Source of the DNA: Aquificaceae bacterium
GTDB taxonomy: Bacteria > Aquificota > Aquificia > Aquificales > Aquificaceae
DNA: 16,077 nucleotides
NCBI GenBank assembly: GCA_015490215.1
Contig: WFYH01000257.1
Span: 1 to 16,077 of the forward strand
Direction: 5' to 3'
Each line of letters starts with the position of its first letter. Position 1 is the stretch's first letter. A program made the translations under genes and the position numbers. A model generated the notes under the pieces. It saw only the letters and a list, made by a program, of their open reading frames with translations, was not told where the DNA came from and made no database searches. Of this stretch, positions 8,894-15,654 are shown in pieces.

Positions 8894-11164
8894 TTAGACC
8901 GAGGCACCCTTGGCTTTTACGGTGTTTATGGGCACCCTATCGGGACGCCCAACGTAGTAACCCTGCACGTAGTCCACACCGAGGTCTTTTAGCTTGTTGA
9001 AGATTTCTTCGTTTTCTACGAATTCCGCTATCGTTCTTATGTTCAGGGACTTTGCCATCGCCACCATACTGTTTACAAAAGCCAAATCAACCCGACTTGT
9101 GGTTATGTTCCTTACGAACTCTCCTTCTATTTTTAGGAAGTTAACAGGTAGGTGCTTGAGGTAGATAAAAGAAGAGTAACCCGACCCGAAGTCGTCTATA
9201 GCAAAGAGTATCCCCTCCGCACGCAGGGACTCTACGAAGTTCTTTAGGATGTCTATGTTTCTGACAGTCTCCCTCTCGGTAAGCTCAAAGACTATCCGCT
9301 CGGGCGGGAAGTTATAGTCCTTCAAAATATCCCTTATCACAAATACAAAATCCTTTGTAACGAGTGCTTTGGGCGAGAGGTTGAAAAAGAGCTTTCCCCT
9401 AAAGCCTGTTTCTTTAACCTTTTGAAGGGTTTTTTCAAAGAGTATATAGTCAAGTTTGTGGACTATGCCCATATCCTCCGCTATGTGTATGAAGTTCCCC
9501 GCCTGAAGTATCTTTCCTTCCTGTTCCACCCTCATCAGTATCTCATGGGCAAAGACCTCCAAGGTTGAGGTGCTGACTATGGGCTGGAAGAAGGGTTCTA
9601 TCTTTTTATTTTCAAGAGCGTCTATAAGGATCATTCCTATCTTTCCGACCTTTATCGTTTCTTCCTTTAGCTCCCCCTCGGAAGGTATCTTGACCCTGTT
9701 TTTACCTTCTTCCTTTGCCTTATACATCATATTGTCCGCAACTATGAAAAGCTCTCTTGCGGTGCGGGCATGGTCTGGGAAGACCGCTATTCCTATGGAT
9801 ACACTCACCTTTATGGGTTTCCCGTCGGGTGCAGGAACAGAAAACTCCTCAAGACGCCTTAGGAGTCTTTGGGCAACGCTTACAGCCTTTTTGGTATCCG
9901 TATAAGGTAGGATAACCGCAAACTCGTCTCCGCCGTAGCGGGCTACCACATCCTCCCTGCGGAAGGAGTCCCTGAGTATGCGGGCGAGTTCGCTCAGGAA
10001 TTTATCTCCGAAGTCGTGACCGTAGGTGTCGTTTATCACCTTAAAGTTGTCTATGTCCATCAGCATAACAGCAAAGGAGTATTCCCTGCGCTTTGCCCTT
10101 TCTACCTCGTATTCAAGAAATTCCCAAAATACCCTCTGGTTGTAAAGGTTTGTTAGGAAATCCCTCGTGGCGTAGTATTCAAGGTTCCTCATGTATTTGT
10201 CTATGACAAGAAGGGAACCCGCAAGGGAAAGGAAGGCGTTTAAGAAGCTCTCCACCACCGACACGGTTGTAGCGTCCACTTCCTCCCTGAGAAGGAATCC
10301 TACCGAAACCACATCCCCTATGGTGGGTTCCCTTAAAGTCTTTGAAACGAGCTTAGCAGATCCTCCCTCATAACCTTTTCTGTCTAAGGTGAACGTGTAG
10401 AGGACAGTTCTCGTTTCCGTGGCATTCTCAACCTCGTTCACTATAAGGGCTTCTAAGTCTTCTCTCGGCTCGTATCTCCAAAAGATGTGCACGTCCGCCT
10501 CATCTTCTGCGGAGAGGATCGCTATGTAGAAAGCCAAAAAGTCCACCACTTCCGAAACCTTACCCAGAATGCTTTTTACCGTGTCCTGCCAGCTTCTTCC
10601 CATCTCCGAGGGGATTATCAAACTCCTTGTCAGGAGCAGTTCCATTTCTAAGATCCTTTTGCTCAGGGTAAGCTCGTTTACCCTGCAAACCACCTGAGCC
10701 ATATCTTCTATGACTTCTCTGAGTTCAGAAAAGGCAATGGTTTGTTCAAGGGCACTTAAATCTGCACCTTGATCTACCTTCCTGAGGTTGGCTATATCCT
10801 TTCTTATGCCCTTTATAGTGTCCACGACCTTTTTCTTTACCGCAAAGCTCAAAAGAAGCGTCCCCACCACGGGAACTATCAGAGCTACCGCTGCAACGGG
10901 CACAATGTGTTTGAGGATAAACCCTTTCGGTAAGTTGGAAGGATCTAACTCCTCTTGGGAGATGTGTCTAATTGTCTCATCTATAGCTACCCCTGTAAAG
11001 ACTATGACGACCAACGAAGATATAAGGGAAAGTATCAGAGCGGTTATAAGGACAAAGGTGGCTATGTTCCTGTAAAGGAGCCTCCCTATGGCGGAGAAGA
11101 GAATGAATTTATATTTCGGCGCATACTTTTCTTGAGTCTCCTTTTGTGGTATTTCCTCACTCAT
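8894..11164 (-). CDS. Membrane-bound GGDEF-EAL cyclic-di-GMP synthase/phosphodiesterase
   Basis: A 756-residue c-di-GMP enzyme. Two membrane helices (about 35-60 and 84-109) enclose only about 24 external residues. A HAMP-like or coiled linker (110-180) and a GAF-like region (about 185-325, tentative) follow, so the signal is probably sensed in the cytoplasm or membrane. The GGDEF domain (about 330-495) has D370/D372, an exact GGDEF at 411-415 and an RRED inhibitory site (402-405) five residues before it, so cyclase activity and product feedback are expected. The EAL domain (about 515-745) has EIL at 541-543 instead of EAL, N595, E627 of ELTE, D657-D658 of DDFGSG, K678, E714/E717 of EFVE and Q734 of QGYYVGRP. 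All metal and catalytic positions I can place are kept, so it may be bifunctional. The start codon has no Shine-Dalgarno but a good promoter directly upstream. It follows a flagellar gene, consistent with motility control. Confidence 0.95.
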   Translation of the reverse strand: MSEEIPQKETQEKYAPKYKFILFSAIGRLLYRNIATFVLITALILSLISSLVVIVFTGVAIDETIRHISQEELDPSNLPKGFILKHIVPVAAVALIVPVVGTLLLSFAVKKKVVDTIKGIRKDIANLRKVDQGADLSALEQTIAFSELREVIEDMAQVVCRVNELTLSKRILEMELLLTRSLIIPSEMGRSWQDTVKSILGKVSEVVDFLAFYIAILSAEDEADVHIFWRYEPREDLEALIVNEVENATETRTVLYTFTLDRKGYEGGSAKLVSKTLREPTIGDVVSVGFLLREEVDATTVSVVESFLNAFLSLAGSLLVIDKYMRNLEYYATRDFLTNLYNQRVFWEFLEYEVERAKRREYSFAVMLMDIDNFKVINDTYGHDFGDKFLSELARILRDSFRREDVVARYGGDEFAVILPYTDTKKAVSVAQRLLRRLEEFSVPAPDGKPIKVSVSIGIAVFPDHARTARELFIVADNMMYKAKEEGKNRVKIPSEGELKEETIKVGKIGMILIDALENKKIEPFFQPIVSTSTLEVFAHEILMRVEQEGKILQAGNFIHIAEDMGIVHKLDYILFEKTLQKVKETGFRGKLFFNLSPKALVTKDFVFVIRDILKDYNFPPERIVFELTERETVRNIDILKNFVESLRAEGILFAIDDFGSGYSSFIYLKHLPVNFLKIEGEFVRNITTSRVDLAFVNSMVAMAKSLNIRTIAEFVENEEIFNKLKDLGVDYVQGYYVGRPDRVPINTVKAKGASV

Positions 11165-11173
11165 TAGATTTAA

Positions 11174-11203
11174 ATATTAAGCCTCAAGGCTTTTGGGTGT
11201 CAA
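11174..11203 (-). promoter_or_regulatory. Predicted promoter of the GGDEF-EAL gene, possibly leaderless
   Basis: On the minus strand a perfect TTGACA (11198-11203) is followed after 18 bases by TAATAT (11174-11179, four of six matches to TATAAT). Only nine bases separate the -10 from the ATG at 11164, so the transcript would begin within about 0-3 bases of the start codon. There is no Shine-Dalgarno. The spacer contains the palindrome listed separately. Confidence 0.6.
11179..11192. repeat. Palindrome in the promoter spacer, candidate operator
   Basis: AAGCCT-CA-AGGCTT: two perfect six-base inverted arms around two bases, lying between the -35 and -10 of the GGDEF-EAL promoter and touching the -10. 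The position suits a repressor site. As RNA it would be a short stem, but the following A/T sequence has no clear U run, so a terminator for the upstream flagellar gene is less likely. Confidence 0.4.
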
Positions 11204-11222
11204 ATGAACGGGAGGCTAAGGT

Positions 11223-11951
11223 TTACCTGATAATGTTATTTACTCTACCCTGAATCTCGTCAAGGGATTGGATAAGGCGGGCGTAGACCTCGTGGGCTCT
11301 GGAAGCGTTTATTATGTTTACCATCTCCATTATCCCGTTTACATTAGAGTCCTCTATAAAGCCCTGAAATATTCTGAAGTTCTCCGCCTGCTGAGGTGTG
11401 CCGGAAAAGTAATCAAGTCCTTCCTTTTGGGCATCAGGTAGAACCCATATGCCAAAGGTAGCTATGCGTTGACCGTCCACGTAGATGTTGCCCTGAGGAT
11501 CTACTTTTATGTCGTTCCCCCTTATTCTTATTTCCCTTTCCTGATCGTCAAGGACCCTGTAACCCTCCTCGGTTACCAGAAAGCCTTCCGCATCAAGTCT
11601 GAACATACCTTTCCTTGTATACCTTATGCCTTCAGGTGTGCGCACCGCAAAGAAGCCATCTCCCTCTATGGCAAAGTCAAGAGGGTTTCCTGTCTGTCTC
11701 AAGGGTCCCTGAGACAGATCCGTGTGAACGTTGGTTATCATCGGATAAACGTAGTTGTTGGTAGGGTTTTCGGGTGAAGGATTTTGTATCTGCTCTCCGT
11801 TGTCCGCATACCAAGCTCCTATCTCAAGCAGATCCTTCTTGAAGGATGGAGTGTTTATGTTAGCGAGGTTGTTGGTGGTTACCGCAAGCTTTCTTTCCTG
11901 CAGGAGCATTCCGCCCGAGAGGATAAAAAGGGGCTGATAGTCAAGCGCCAT
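11223..11951 (-). CDS. Flagellar basal-body rod protein, FlgF/FlgG family
   Basis: Axial protein of the flagellar rod, exported through the flagellar type III apparatus. It has 242 residues, near FlgF (about 250) and a little below FlgG (about 260). The N-terminal rod helix carries SGGMLLQERKLAVTTNNLANINT (pieces at 12-34). The conserved centre has QGPLRQTGNPLDFAIEGDGFF (pieces at 81-101) and YTRKGMFRLD (111-120). The C-terminal helix has DSNVNGIMEMVNIINASRAH (201-220). INTPSFKKD replaces the usual NTTGFK signature. The C-terminal EMVNIINASRAHEVYARLIQ reads slightly more like FlgF than FlgG, but I cannot separate the paralogues by eye. No other flagellar gene lies in the window, so it is isolated from the main flagellar set. 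It begins 34 bases after the trpE stop, and AGAAGGG abuts the ATG, an unusually tight ribosome site. Confidence 0.9.
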   Translation of the reverse strand: MALDYQPLFILSGGMLLQERKLAVTTNNLANINTPSFKKDLLEIGAWYADNGEQIQNPSPENPTNNYVYPMITNVHTDLSQGPLRQTGNPLDFAIEGDGFFAVRTPEGIRYTRKGMFRLDAEGFLVTEEGYRVLDDQEREIRIRGNDIKVDPQGNIYVDGQRIATFGIWVLPDAQKEGLDYFSGTPQQAENFRIFQGFIEDSNVNGIMEMVNIINASRAHEVYARLIQSLDEIQGRVNNIIR

Positions 11952-11969
11952 CCCTTCTTATAGAACGTC

Positions 11970-11985
11970 ACTTTCTTGGGAAAGT
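11970..11985. repeat. Short inverted repeat at the end of trpE
   Basis: ACTTTC-TTGG-GAAAGT: perfect six-base arms with a four-base loop, directly after the trpE stop codon (11986-11988) and 18 bases before the flagellar gene. No U run follows on the minus strand, so it is not a convincing intrinsic terminator. It could slow 3'-end decay or bind a regulator. Confidence 0.35.
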
Positions 11986-13461
11986 TTAGAAATAAGAAGC
12001 GCTATCTACCGCCTTCATTAGGGCTTTGGCTTTGTTGAGGGTTTCCTCCCACTCCCTTTCGGGATCAGAGTCGGCAACTATCCCCGCCCCCGCCTGAATG
12101 AAAACCTCCCTATCTCTGATAATAGCCGTTCTTATGGCTATAGCCATATCCATGTTTCCCTGAAAGGAAACATAACCAACGCTTCCAGCGTATATACCAC
12201 GCCTTTCCTTTTCCAGCTCCTCTATTATCTGCATAGCCCTTACCTTAGGTGCCCCCGAGACGGTTCCTGCAGGGAAGGTCGCCCTCAGAACGTCCAAGGC
12301 GCTTTTACCCTCCTCAAGCTCACCCACAACATCGCTGACTATGTGCATCACATGGGAGTAGCGTTCTATCCTCATAAAGTCTTTAACTTTCACCGACCCT
12401 ATCTTTGAAACCCTTCCCAAGTCGTTTCGTGCAAGGTCAACGAGCATTAGGTGTTCCGCCCTTTCTTTTTGATCGCTTATAAGATCCTCCTCAAGTTTTT
12501 TATCTTCCTCTTCCGTTTTACCCCTCGGGCGGGTGCCCGCTATGGGTCTGGTCTCAATCCTATTCCCCTCAACTCTGACAAGAACCTCCGGAGAAGAACC
12601 TATCACCTTAAGTTCACCGAAGTCAAGGTAATACATGTAAGGTGAGGGGTTGAGGTATCTGAGAACCCTATAGACACCTTCTGGGTCCCCTTCAAAGGGT
12701 CTGCTGAAGCGCTGGGAGAGAACAACTTGGATAACATCCCCCTGAGCTATATAGTCCTTTGCCCTCTTGACTATGTCTTTGAACTCCTCCTTTGAGAAGT
12801 TAGACCGCCAATCGGACATACGTGGTTCTCTGTCTTCTACCTTTATGGGGGGAGGCGTTGAGGATCTCAGATCGGTAATTACCTTTTCTATGGTTTCTTT
12901 CGCTCTTTCGTATTCTTTTTCTATATCCCTTGTAGTCCACAGGGGACAAACCACCTTAACTTTTCCGGAGAGGTTATCGTGGATAACCACCGTGTCGGTC
13001 AGGGTCATGTAAAGGTCGTAGGTCTTTATAGGGTCCCTATTTTCATCCTTTACCGGTTCGTAGAACTTGACCACATCGTAGGCGACAAACCCCACAAGCC
13101 CGCCCCAAAATCTCGGAAGGTTTTTATCTTCAAAGGGTCTAAAGCTCCTGACAACTTTGTCAACCACCCCGAGTGGGTCCTTTGAGGTGAAGAACTCAAC
13201 CTTTCCCCTGTCGTAAATTTCTCCGAACTCTTTTCTCGTTCGGATGTAAAAGGAAGACCCCTTTATTATGAAGGAGTATCTGCCCCACTTTTCACCGCCT
13301 TCTGCACTTTCTAACAGTATGTTGAAGGTCCCTTCACTCTTGATCTTAAAAAAAATAGAAAGGGGTGTTTCTGTATCCGCCAGAACTTCCGTATATAAAG
13401 GGATAACGTTATAATCCTCAGAGAGCTTCCTTACTTCTTCTTTTGAAAGGTTAAGGTTCAT
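11986..13461 (-). CDS. trpE: Anthranilate synthase component I
   Basis: Converts chorismate to anthranilate, using ammonia supplied by the TrpG glutaminase; first committed step of tryptophan synthesis, cytoplasmic. It has 491 residues, normal length. The N-terminal regulatory domain has LLES (49-52) and the core has NPSPYMYYL (271-279), the two elements that bind feedback-inhibiting tryptophan. The chorismate-binding domain contains PIAGTRPRG (306-314), [15 protein letters not shown] (337-351), YSHVMH (368-373), AGTVSGAPK (398-406) and [10 protein letters not shown] (456-465). All favour TrpE over PabB; the complete LLES element in particular suggests it remains tryptophan-sensitive. It starts three bases after the rpoZ stop, with its ribosome site (AAAGG) inside rpoZ. 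No trpG or other trp gene is nearby and there is no leader-peptide attenuator, so control is probably by allostery rather than a trp operon. Confidence 0.95.
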   Translation of the reverse strand: MNLNLSKEEVRKLSEDYNVIPLYTEVLADTETPLSIFFKIKSEGTFNILLESAEGGEKWGRYSFIIKGSSFYIRTRKEFGEIYDRGKVEFFTSKDPLGVVDKVVRSFRPFEDKNLPRFWGGLVGFVAYDVVKFYEPVKDENRDPIKTYDLYMTLTDTVVIHDNLSGKVKVVCPLWTTRDIEKEYERAKETIEKVITDLRSSTPPPIKVEDREPRMSDWRSNFSKEEFKDIVKRAKDYIAQGDVIQVVLSQRFSRPFEGDPEGVYRVLRYLNPSPYMYYLDFGELKVIGSSPEVLVRVEGNRIETRPIAGTRPRGKTEEEDKKLEEDLISDQKERAEHLMLVDLARNDLGRVSKIGSVKVKDFMRIERYSHVMHIVSDVVGELEEGKSALDVLRATFPAGTVSGAPKVRAMQIIEELEKERRGIYAGSVGYVSFQGNMDMAIAIRTAIIRDREVFIQAGAGIVADSDPEREWEETLNKAKALMKAVDSASYF

Positions 13462-13464
13462 AAA

Positions 13465-13668
13465 TCAACCTTTTACCACCTTCACCTTTCCGCTGGCTAT
13501 GTCTTCTATAGCCTGAAAGGTCTTTTTGATAAGCTCCCTCTCACCTCTTACAAAGAAGTCGTCTCCTTCCTCCAAAAGCTGAAGGGTCCTTTTTATGGCT
13601 GCATGAACAAGCTCGTATCTTGAGCTTACCTGCTTCATGGCGTTCTGAATATCAGGTCTCTTTGACAT
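13465..13668 (-). CDS. rpoZ: RNA polymerase omega subunit
   Basis: Small subunit that binds the beta' C-terminus and helps RNA polymerase assembly. It has 67 residues from the ATG at 13668. An in-frame GTG at 13677 also exists, but GGAGGTGA sits directly against the GTG and at good distance (five bases) from the ATG, so the ATG is chosen. The family pattern is visible: an N-terminal short segment with RPDI, the helix SSRYELVHAAIKRTLQLL (about 15-32), and the C-terminal AIEDIASGKVKV (about 52-63). The start lies 17 bases inside the 3' end of gmk, so the two are translationally linked, the common gmk-rpoZ arrangement in bacteria. trpE follows after three bases. Confidence 0.92.
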   Translation of the reverse strand: MSKRPDIQNAMKQVSSRYELVHAAIKRTLQLLEEGDDFFVRGERELIKKTFQAIEDIASGKVKVVKG

Positions 13669-14299
13669 AACACTCACCTCCTTTTATAAGCTCTGCAATC
13701 TCTTTACCCGGTAAAATTTTGCCTATGTTCCTGAGAACAGAGTCCCTTTCACACCTCTTAGCTATAATTATACTCTTCAGATATAGGACAGCCTTGTCTA
13801 TAAAATCGTTCACTATCACATAGTCAAAGAACTTTACGCAGGGAATTTCCCCTTCGGCGGTTTTTAACCTCGTTTGGAGGTTCTCATCTCTAAAGCCCCT
13901 ATTTTCTATACGTCTTTTAAGCTCTTCCATGGAAGGGGGCAGAAGGAATACGGTTACCGCAGAGGGCATCATGCTCTTTACCTTGAACGCACCTTGGACG
14001 TCTATGACGAGCAGGCTGTCGTACCCCTCTTTCATGTTCTTTTCCACCTGATCCTTCGGTGTTCCGTAGTAGTTCCCGTAAACGTTGGCATACTCTAAAA
14101 ACCTTCCCTCCTCTATACCCTTTTTGAATTCTTCCTCGGTCAGAAAAAGGTAGTCCACCCCGTGGCGTTCGCCGGGTCTTGGCTTACGAGTTGTGGCGGT
14201 TACAACCTTCCTTATGCCTTCCAGTTCGTTGAGGACCCTTTCTGCCACGGTGGTTTTTCCAGCTCCCGAAGGGGCGGACAGGATAAACAGGGTTGCCAT
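13652..14299 (-). CDS. gmk: Guanylate kinase
   Basis: Phosphorylates GMP to GDP with ATP; essential step of guanine nucleotide supply and recycling, cytoplasmic. It has 215 residues, usual length. P-loop APSGAGKTT at 9-17; GMP-binding TATTRKPRPGE (34-44), GVDYLFL (47-53) and EYANVYGNYYGTP (69-81); DVQGA (100-104); and lid arginines in RIENRG (130-135) and the following QTRL. The C-terminal tail past about residue 185 is the variable part and overlaps rpoZ. The ATG at 14299 has no Shine-Dalgarno (TTTCCTTTC precedes it). Instead TGATATATT, an extended -10-like box, ends seven bases upstream, so the mRNA may be leaderless. The Spy-like gene ends 33 bases upstream on the same strand, so read-through from it is also possible. 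Confidence 0.96.
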   Translation of the reverse strand: MATLFILSAPSGAGKTTVAERVLNELEGIRKVVTATTRKPRPGERHGVDYLFLTEEEFKKGIEEGRFLEYANVYGNYYGTPKDQVEKNMKEGYDSLLVIDVQGAFKVKSMMPSAVTVFLLPPSMEELKRRIENRGFRDENLQTRLKTAEGEIPCVKFFDYVIVNDFIDKAVLYLKSIIIAKRCERDSVLRNIGKILPGKEIAELIKGGECYVKET

Positions 14300-14306
14300 G
14301 AAAGGA

Positions 14307-14315
14307 AATATATCA
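14307..14315 (-). promoter_or_regulatory. Extended -10-like box just before gmk
   Basis: On the minus strand TG-A-TATATT: a five-of-six -10 hexamer (14307-14312) with the upstream TGn. Exactly seven bases separate it from the gmk ATG, so transcription would start at or next to the start codon. No -35 match is seen at 16-18 bases upstream. Confidence 0.45.
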
Positions 14316-14332
14316 CAAAAGCTGCCTCCCCT

Positions 14333-14755
14333 CTAACGGTGGAAGTCAAAAAACCTTACAACTATGATGTCTTTAAGCCTGCGGAATTGATCTTCGGTAA
14401 GAACCTCCCTTATGAATTTTACCTCCTTAGCATTTAGAAGCGACATCTGAAGTTTCACGTAAGCTATATCGGAGAGGACCTCCTTTAGCTCCTTTTCGTC
14501 CCCGCCCGTAAGCATCATAAGTTTTGCCTTTTTCATAAGGTAGTTGAGTATCTTCTTGTTTCTTTCCATTTCCTTTTCCGTTTCCTTTGCAAATTCCTTA
14601 ATCTTCGCTATCTGCTCCTCGTCTACTCCAAGGTCGTGGGCGTATTTTAGGAGAAAGGGGGTTATAAAGATCCTCTCCACAAGGAAATATCTGTTGTAAT
14701 CCTGAGCGGAAACCAGAGAAAAGATCAAAAGTATCAGCGCTATGAATCTGCCCAT
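14333..14755 (-). CDS. Small exported helical protein, Spy/CpxP-like
   Basis: Not recognised as a named gene. The predicted 140-residue protein begins with a signal peptide (GRFIALILLIFSLVSAQ, cleavage probably after A17), so it is likely periplasmic. The rest is charged and almost entirely helical. Two repeats resemble the LTxxQ signature of the Spy/CpxP/heavy-metal-resistance family of periplasmic chaperones and stress sensors: LGVDEEQIAKIKEF, just after the N-terminus of the mature protein, and LTEDQFRRLKDI, near the C-terminus, with a Met- and Lys-rich helix between. Length fits that family (about 140-170). The longest frame starts at ATG 14764, but this codon overlaps the TATAAT -10 box; the ATG at 14755, seven bases after TATAAT, is the likelier start and also gives a cleaner signal peptide. 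The family call is moderate; the stress or metal role is inference. Confidence 0.7.
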   Translation of the reverse strand: MGRFIALILLIFSLVSAQDYNRYFLVERIFITPFLLKYAHDLGVDEEQIAKIKEFAKETEKEMERNKKILNYLMKKAKLMMLTGGDEKELKEVLSDIAYVKLQMSLLNAKEVKFIREVLTEDQFRRLKDIIVVRFFDFHR

Positions 14756-14762
14756 CGCATTC

Positions 14763-14768
14763 ATTATA
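14763..14768 (-). promoter_or_regulatory. -10 box of the Spy-like gene
   Basis: A perfect TATAAT on the minus strand, seven bases before the chosen ATG at 14755. No convincing -35 is present. The position implies a leader of zero to two bases. It lies in the roughly 60-base divergent region shared with ispA. Confidence 0.5.
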
Positions 14769-14817
14769 CCGATCGCTCGGGTGGAAAAAGGCGAATGTTT
14801 GGGCTAAGCTTTTGGCT

Positions 14818-15654
14818 ATGGAGCTGTACGAATACTGGCTTGGTAGGGTAGAAAGCAGATTGAGGGAGCTTTTCAAGCCCGGGGGACCTCCGCTGCTGAG
14901 GGAAGCCATGGGATACTACCTCTTCCAAAAGGGAAAGAGGATAAGACCCTTAATGACCTTGGCGGTATCCTATGCTCTCGGCGGGAGCGAAGAGGACGCC
15001 CTTGCGGTAGGGTGTGTTATAGAGATGATCCACAACTACACTCTCATCCATGACGACCTGCCTGCCATGGACAACGACGACTTTAGGAGGGGGCTACCCA
15101 CCTGTCACAGGAAGTTCGGTGAGGCGGTGGCTATCCTTGCAGGCGATGCCCTCTTGACTTACGCCTTTGAGGTTCTATCGCAGAGGGAAAATTTCAGGGA
15201 GCTTTCGGAAGAGGACATACTGGATCTTATAAGGGTCATTTCGCAAAAGGCGGGAGCGGGCGGGGTTGTAGGCGGTCAGGTGTTTGATATAGAAGGTCAC
15301 AAAGATATAGAAGAGACCAACAGGATGAAGACCGCCTCCCTCTTTGAAGCCTGTTTCCTGTGCGGTGGAATTGTGGCAAAGAGGCGTGACCTTTTGAAAG
15401 ATCTGGAAAACCTCGGCAGGAAGGTGGGTATACTCTTCCAGATAACTGACGATATTTTAGATCAGGACGGATACGTTAAGATCTTCGGTCTTCGTCAGAC
15501 CATGGAGAGGAGCAGAGAGATCTACGAGGAGGTAAAGAAAGTTTTGGTAGGTGTCTTCGGGGAAAAAAGCAGTGTAGTCGGCGGTTTGGTGGATATGATC
15601 TACGAGGCTTCCCTCAAGAGGAGCTACGGGGATGATAAGACGCCTCAGAGTTGA
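14818..15654 (+). CDS. ispA: Short-chain (E)-prenyl diphosphate synthase, farnesyl or geranylgeranyl
   Basis: Condenses IPP with allylic diphosphates to give C15 or C20 precursors for quinones, carriers and lipids. It has 278 residues from ATG 14818; a TTG at 14812 is the only longer option, and neither has a clear Shine-Dalgarno. GKRIRP (39-44) binds IPP. The first Asp-rich motif is DDLPAMD (79-85), with the two-residue insertion of bacterial type II enzymes, followed by RRG. K171-T172 and the second motif DDILD (211-215) are present. Y74, five residues before the first motif, matches E. coli IspA and favours farnesyl product. Oddity: only about eight residues separate DDILD from the FGLRQTMERSRE helix, against about 27 in E. 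coli IspA, so the loop that usually holds GK...K-TYP is missing in frame. recN overlaps its last 23 bases. Confidence 0.92.
   Translation: MELYEYWLGRVESRLRELFKPGGPPLLREAMGYYLFQKGKRIRPLMTLAVSYALGGSEEDALAVGCVIEMIHNYTLIHDDLPAMDNDDFRRGLPTCHRKFGEAVAILAGDALLTYAFEVLSQRENFRELSEEDILDLIRVISQKAGAGGVVGGQVFDIEGHKDIEETNRMKTASLFEACFLCGGIVAKRRDLLKDLENLGRKVGILFQITDDILDQDGYVKIFGLRQTMERSREIYEEVKKVLVGVFGEKSSVVGGLVDMIYEASLKRSYGDDKTPQS

Noticed and set aside
11090..11145. AAAAGGAGACTC followed by ATG on the minus strand, near the start of the GGDEF-EAL gene
   Set aside because: That ATG is out of frame with the GGDEF-EAL protein, and no substantial reading frame follows from it.
11952..11969. TATAAG a few bases before the flagellar gene ATG as a promoter
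   Set aside because: Only five bases separate it from the ATG, which would start RNA inside the start codon, and no -35 is visible; read-through from trpE is simpler.
14801..14817. Possible -10 (TAAGCT) seven bases before the ispA ATG as a fourth leaderless start
   Set aside because: Only three of six matches and no -35; the ispA start lacks a Shine-Dalgarno but the promoter evidence is too weak to list.
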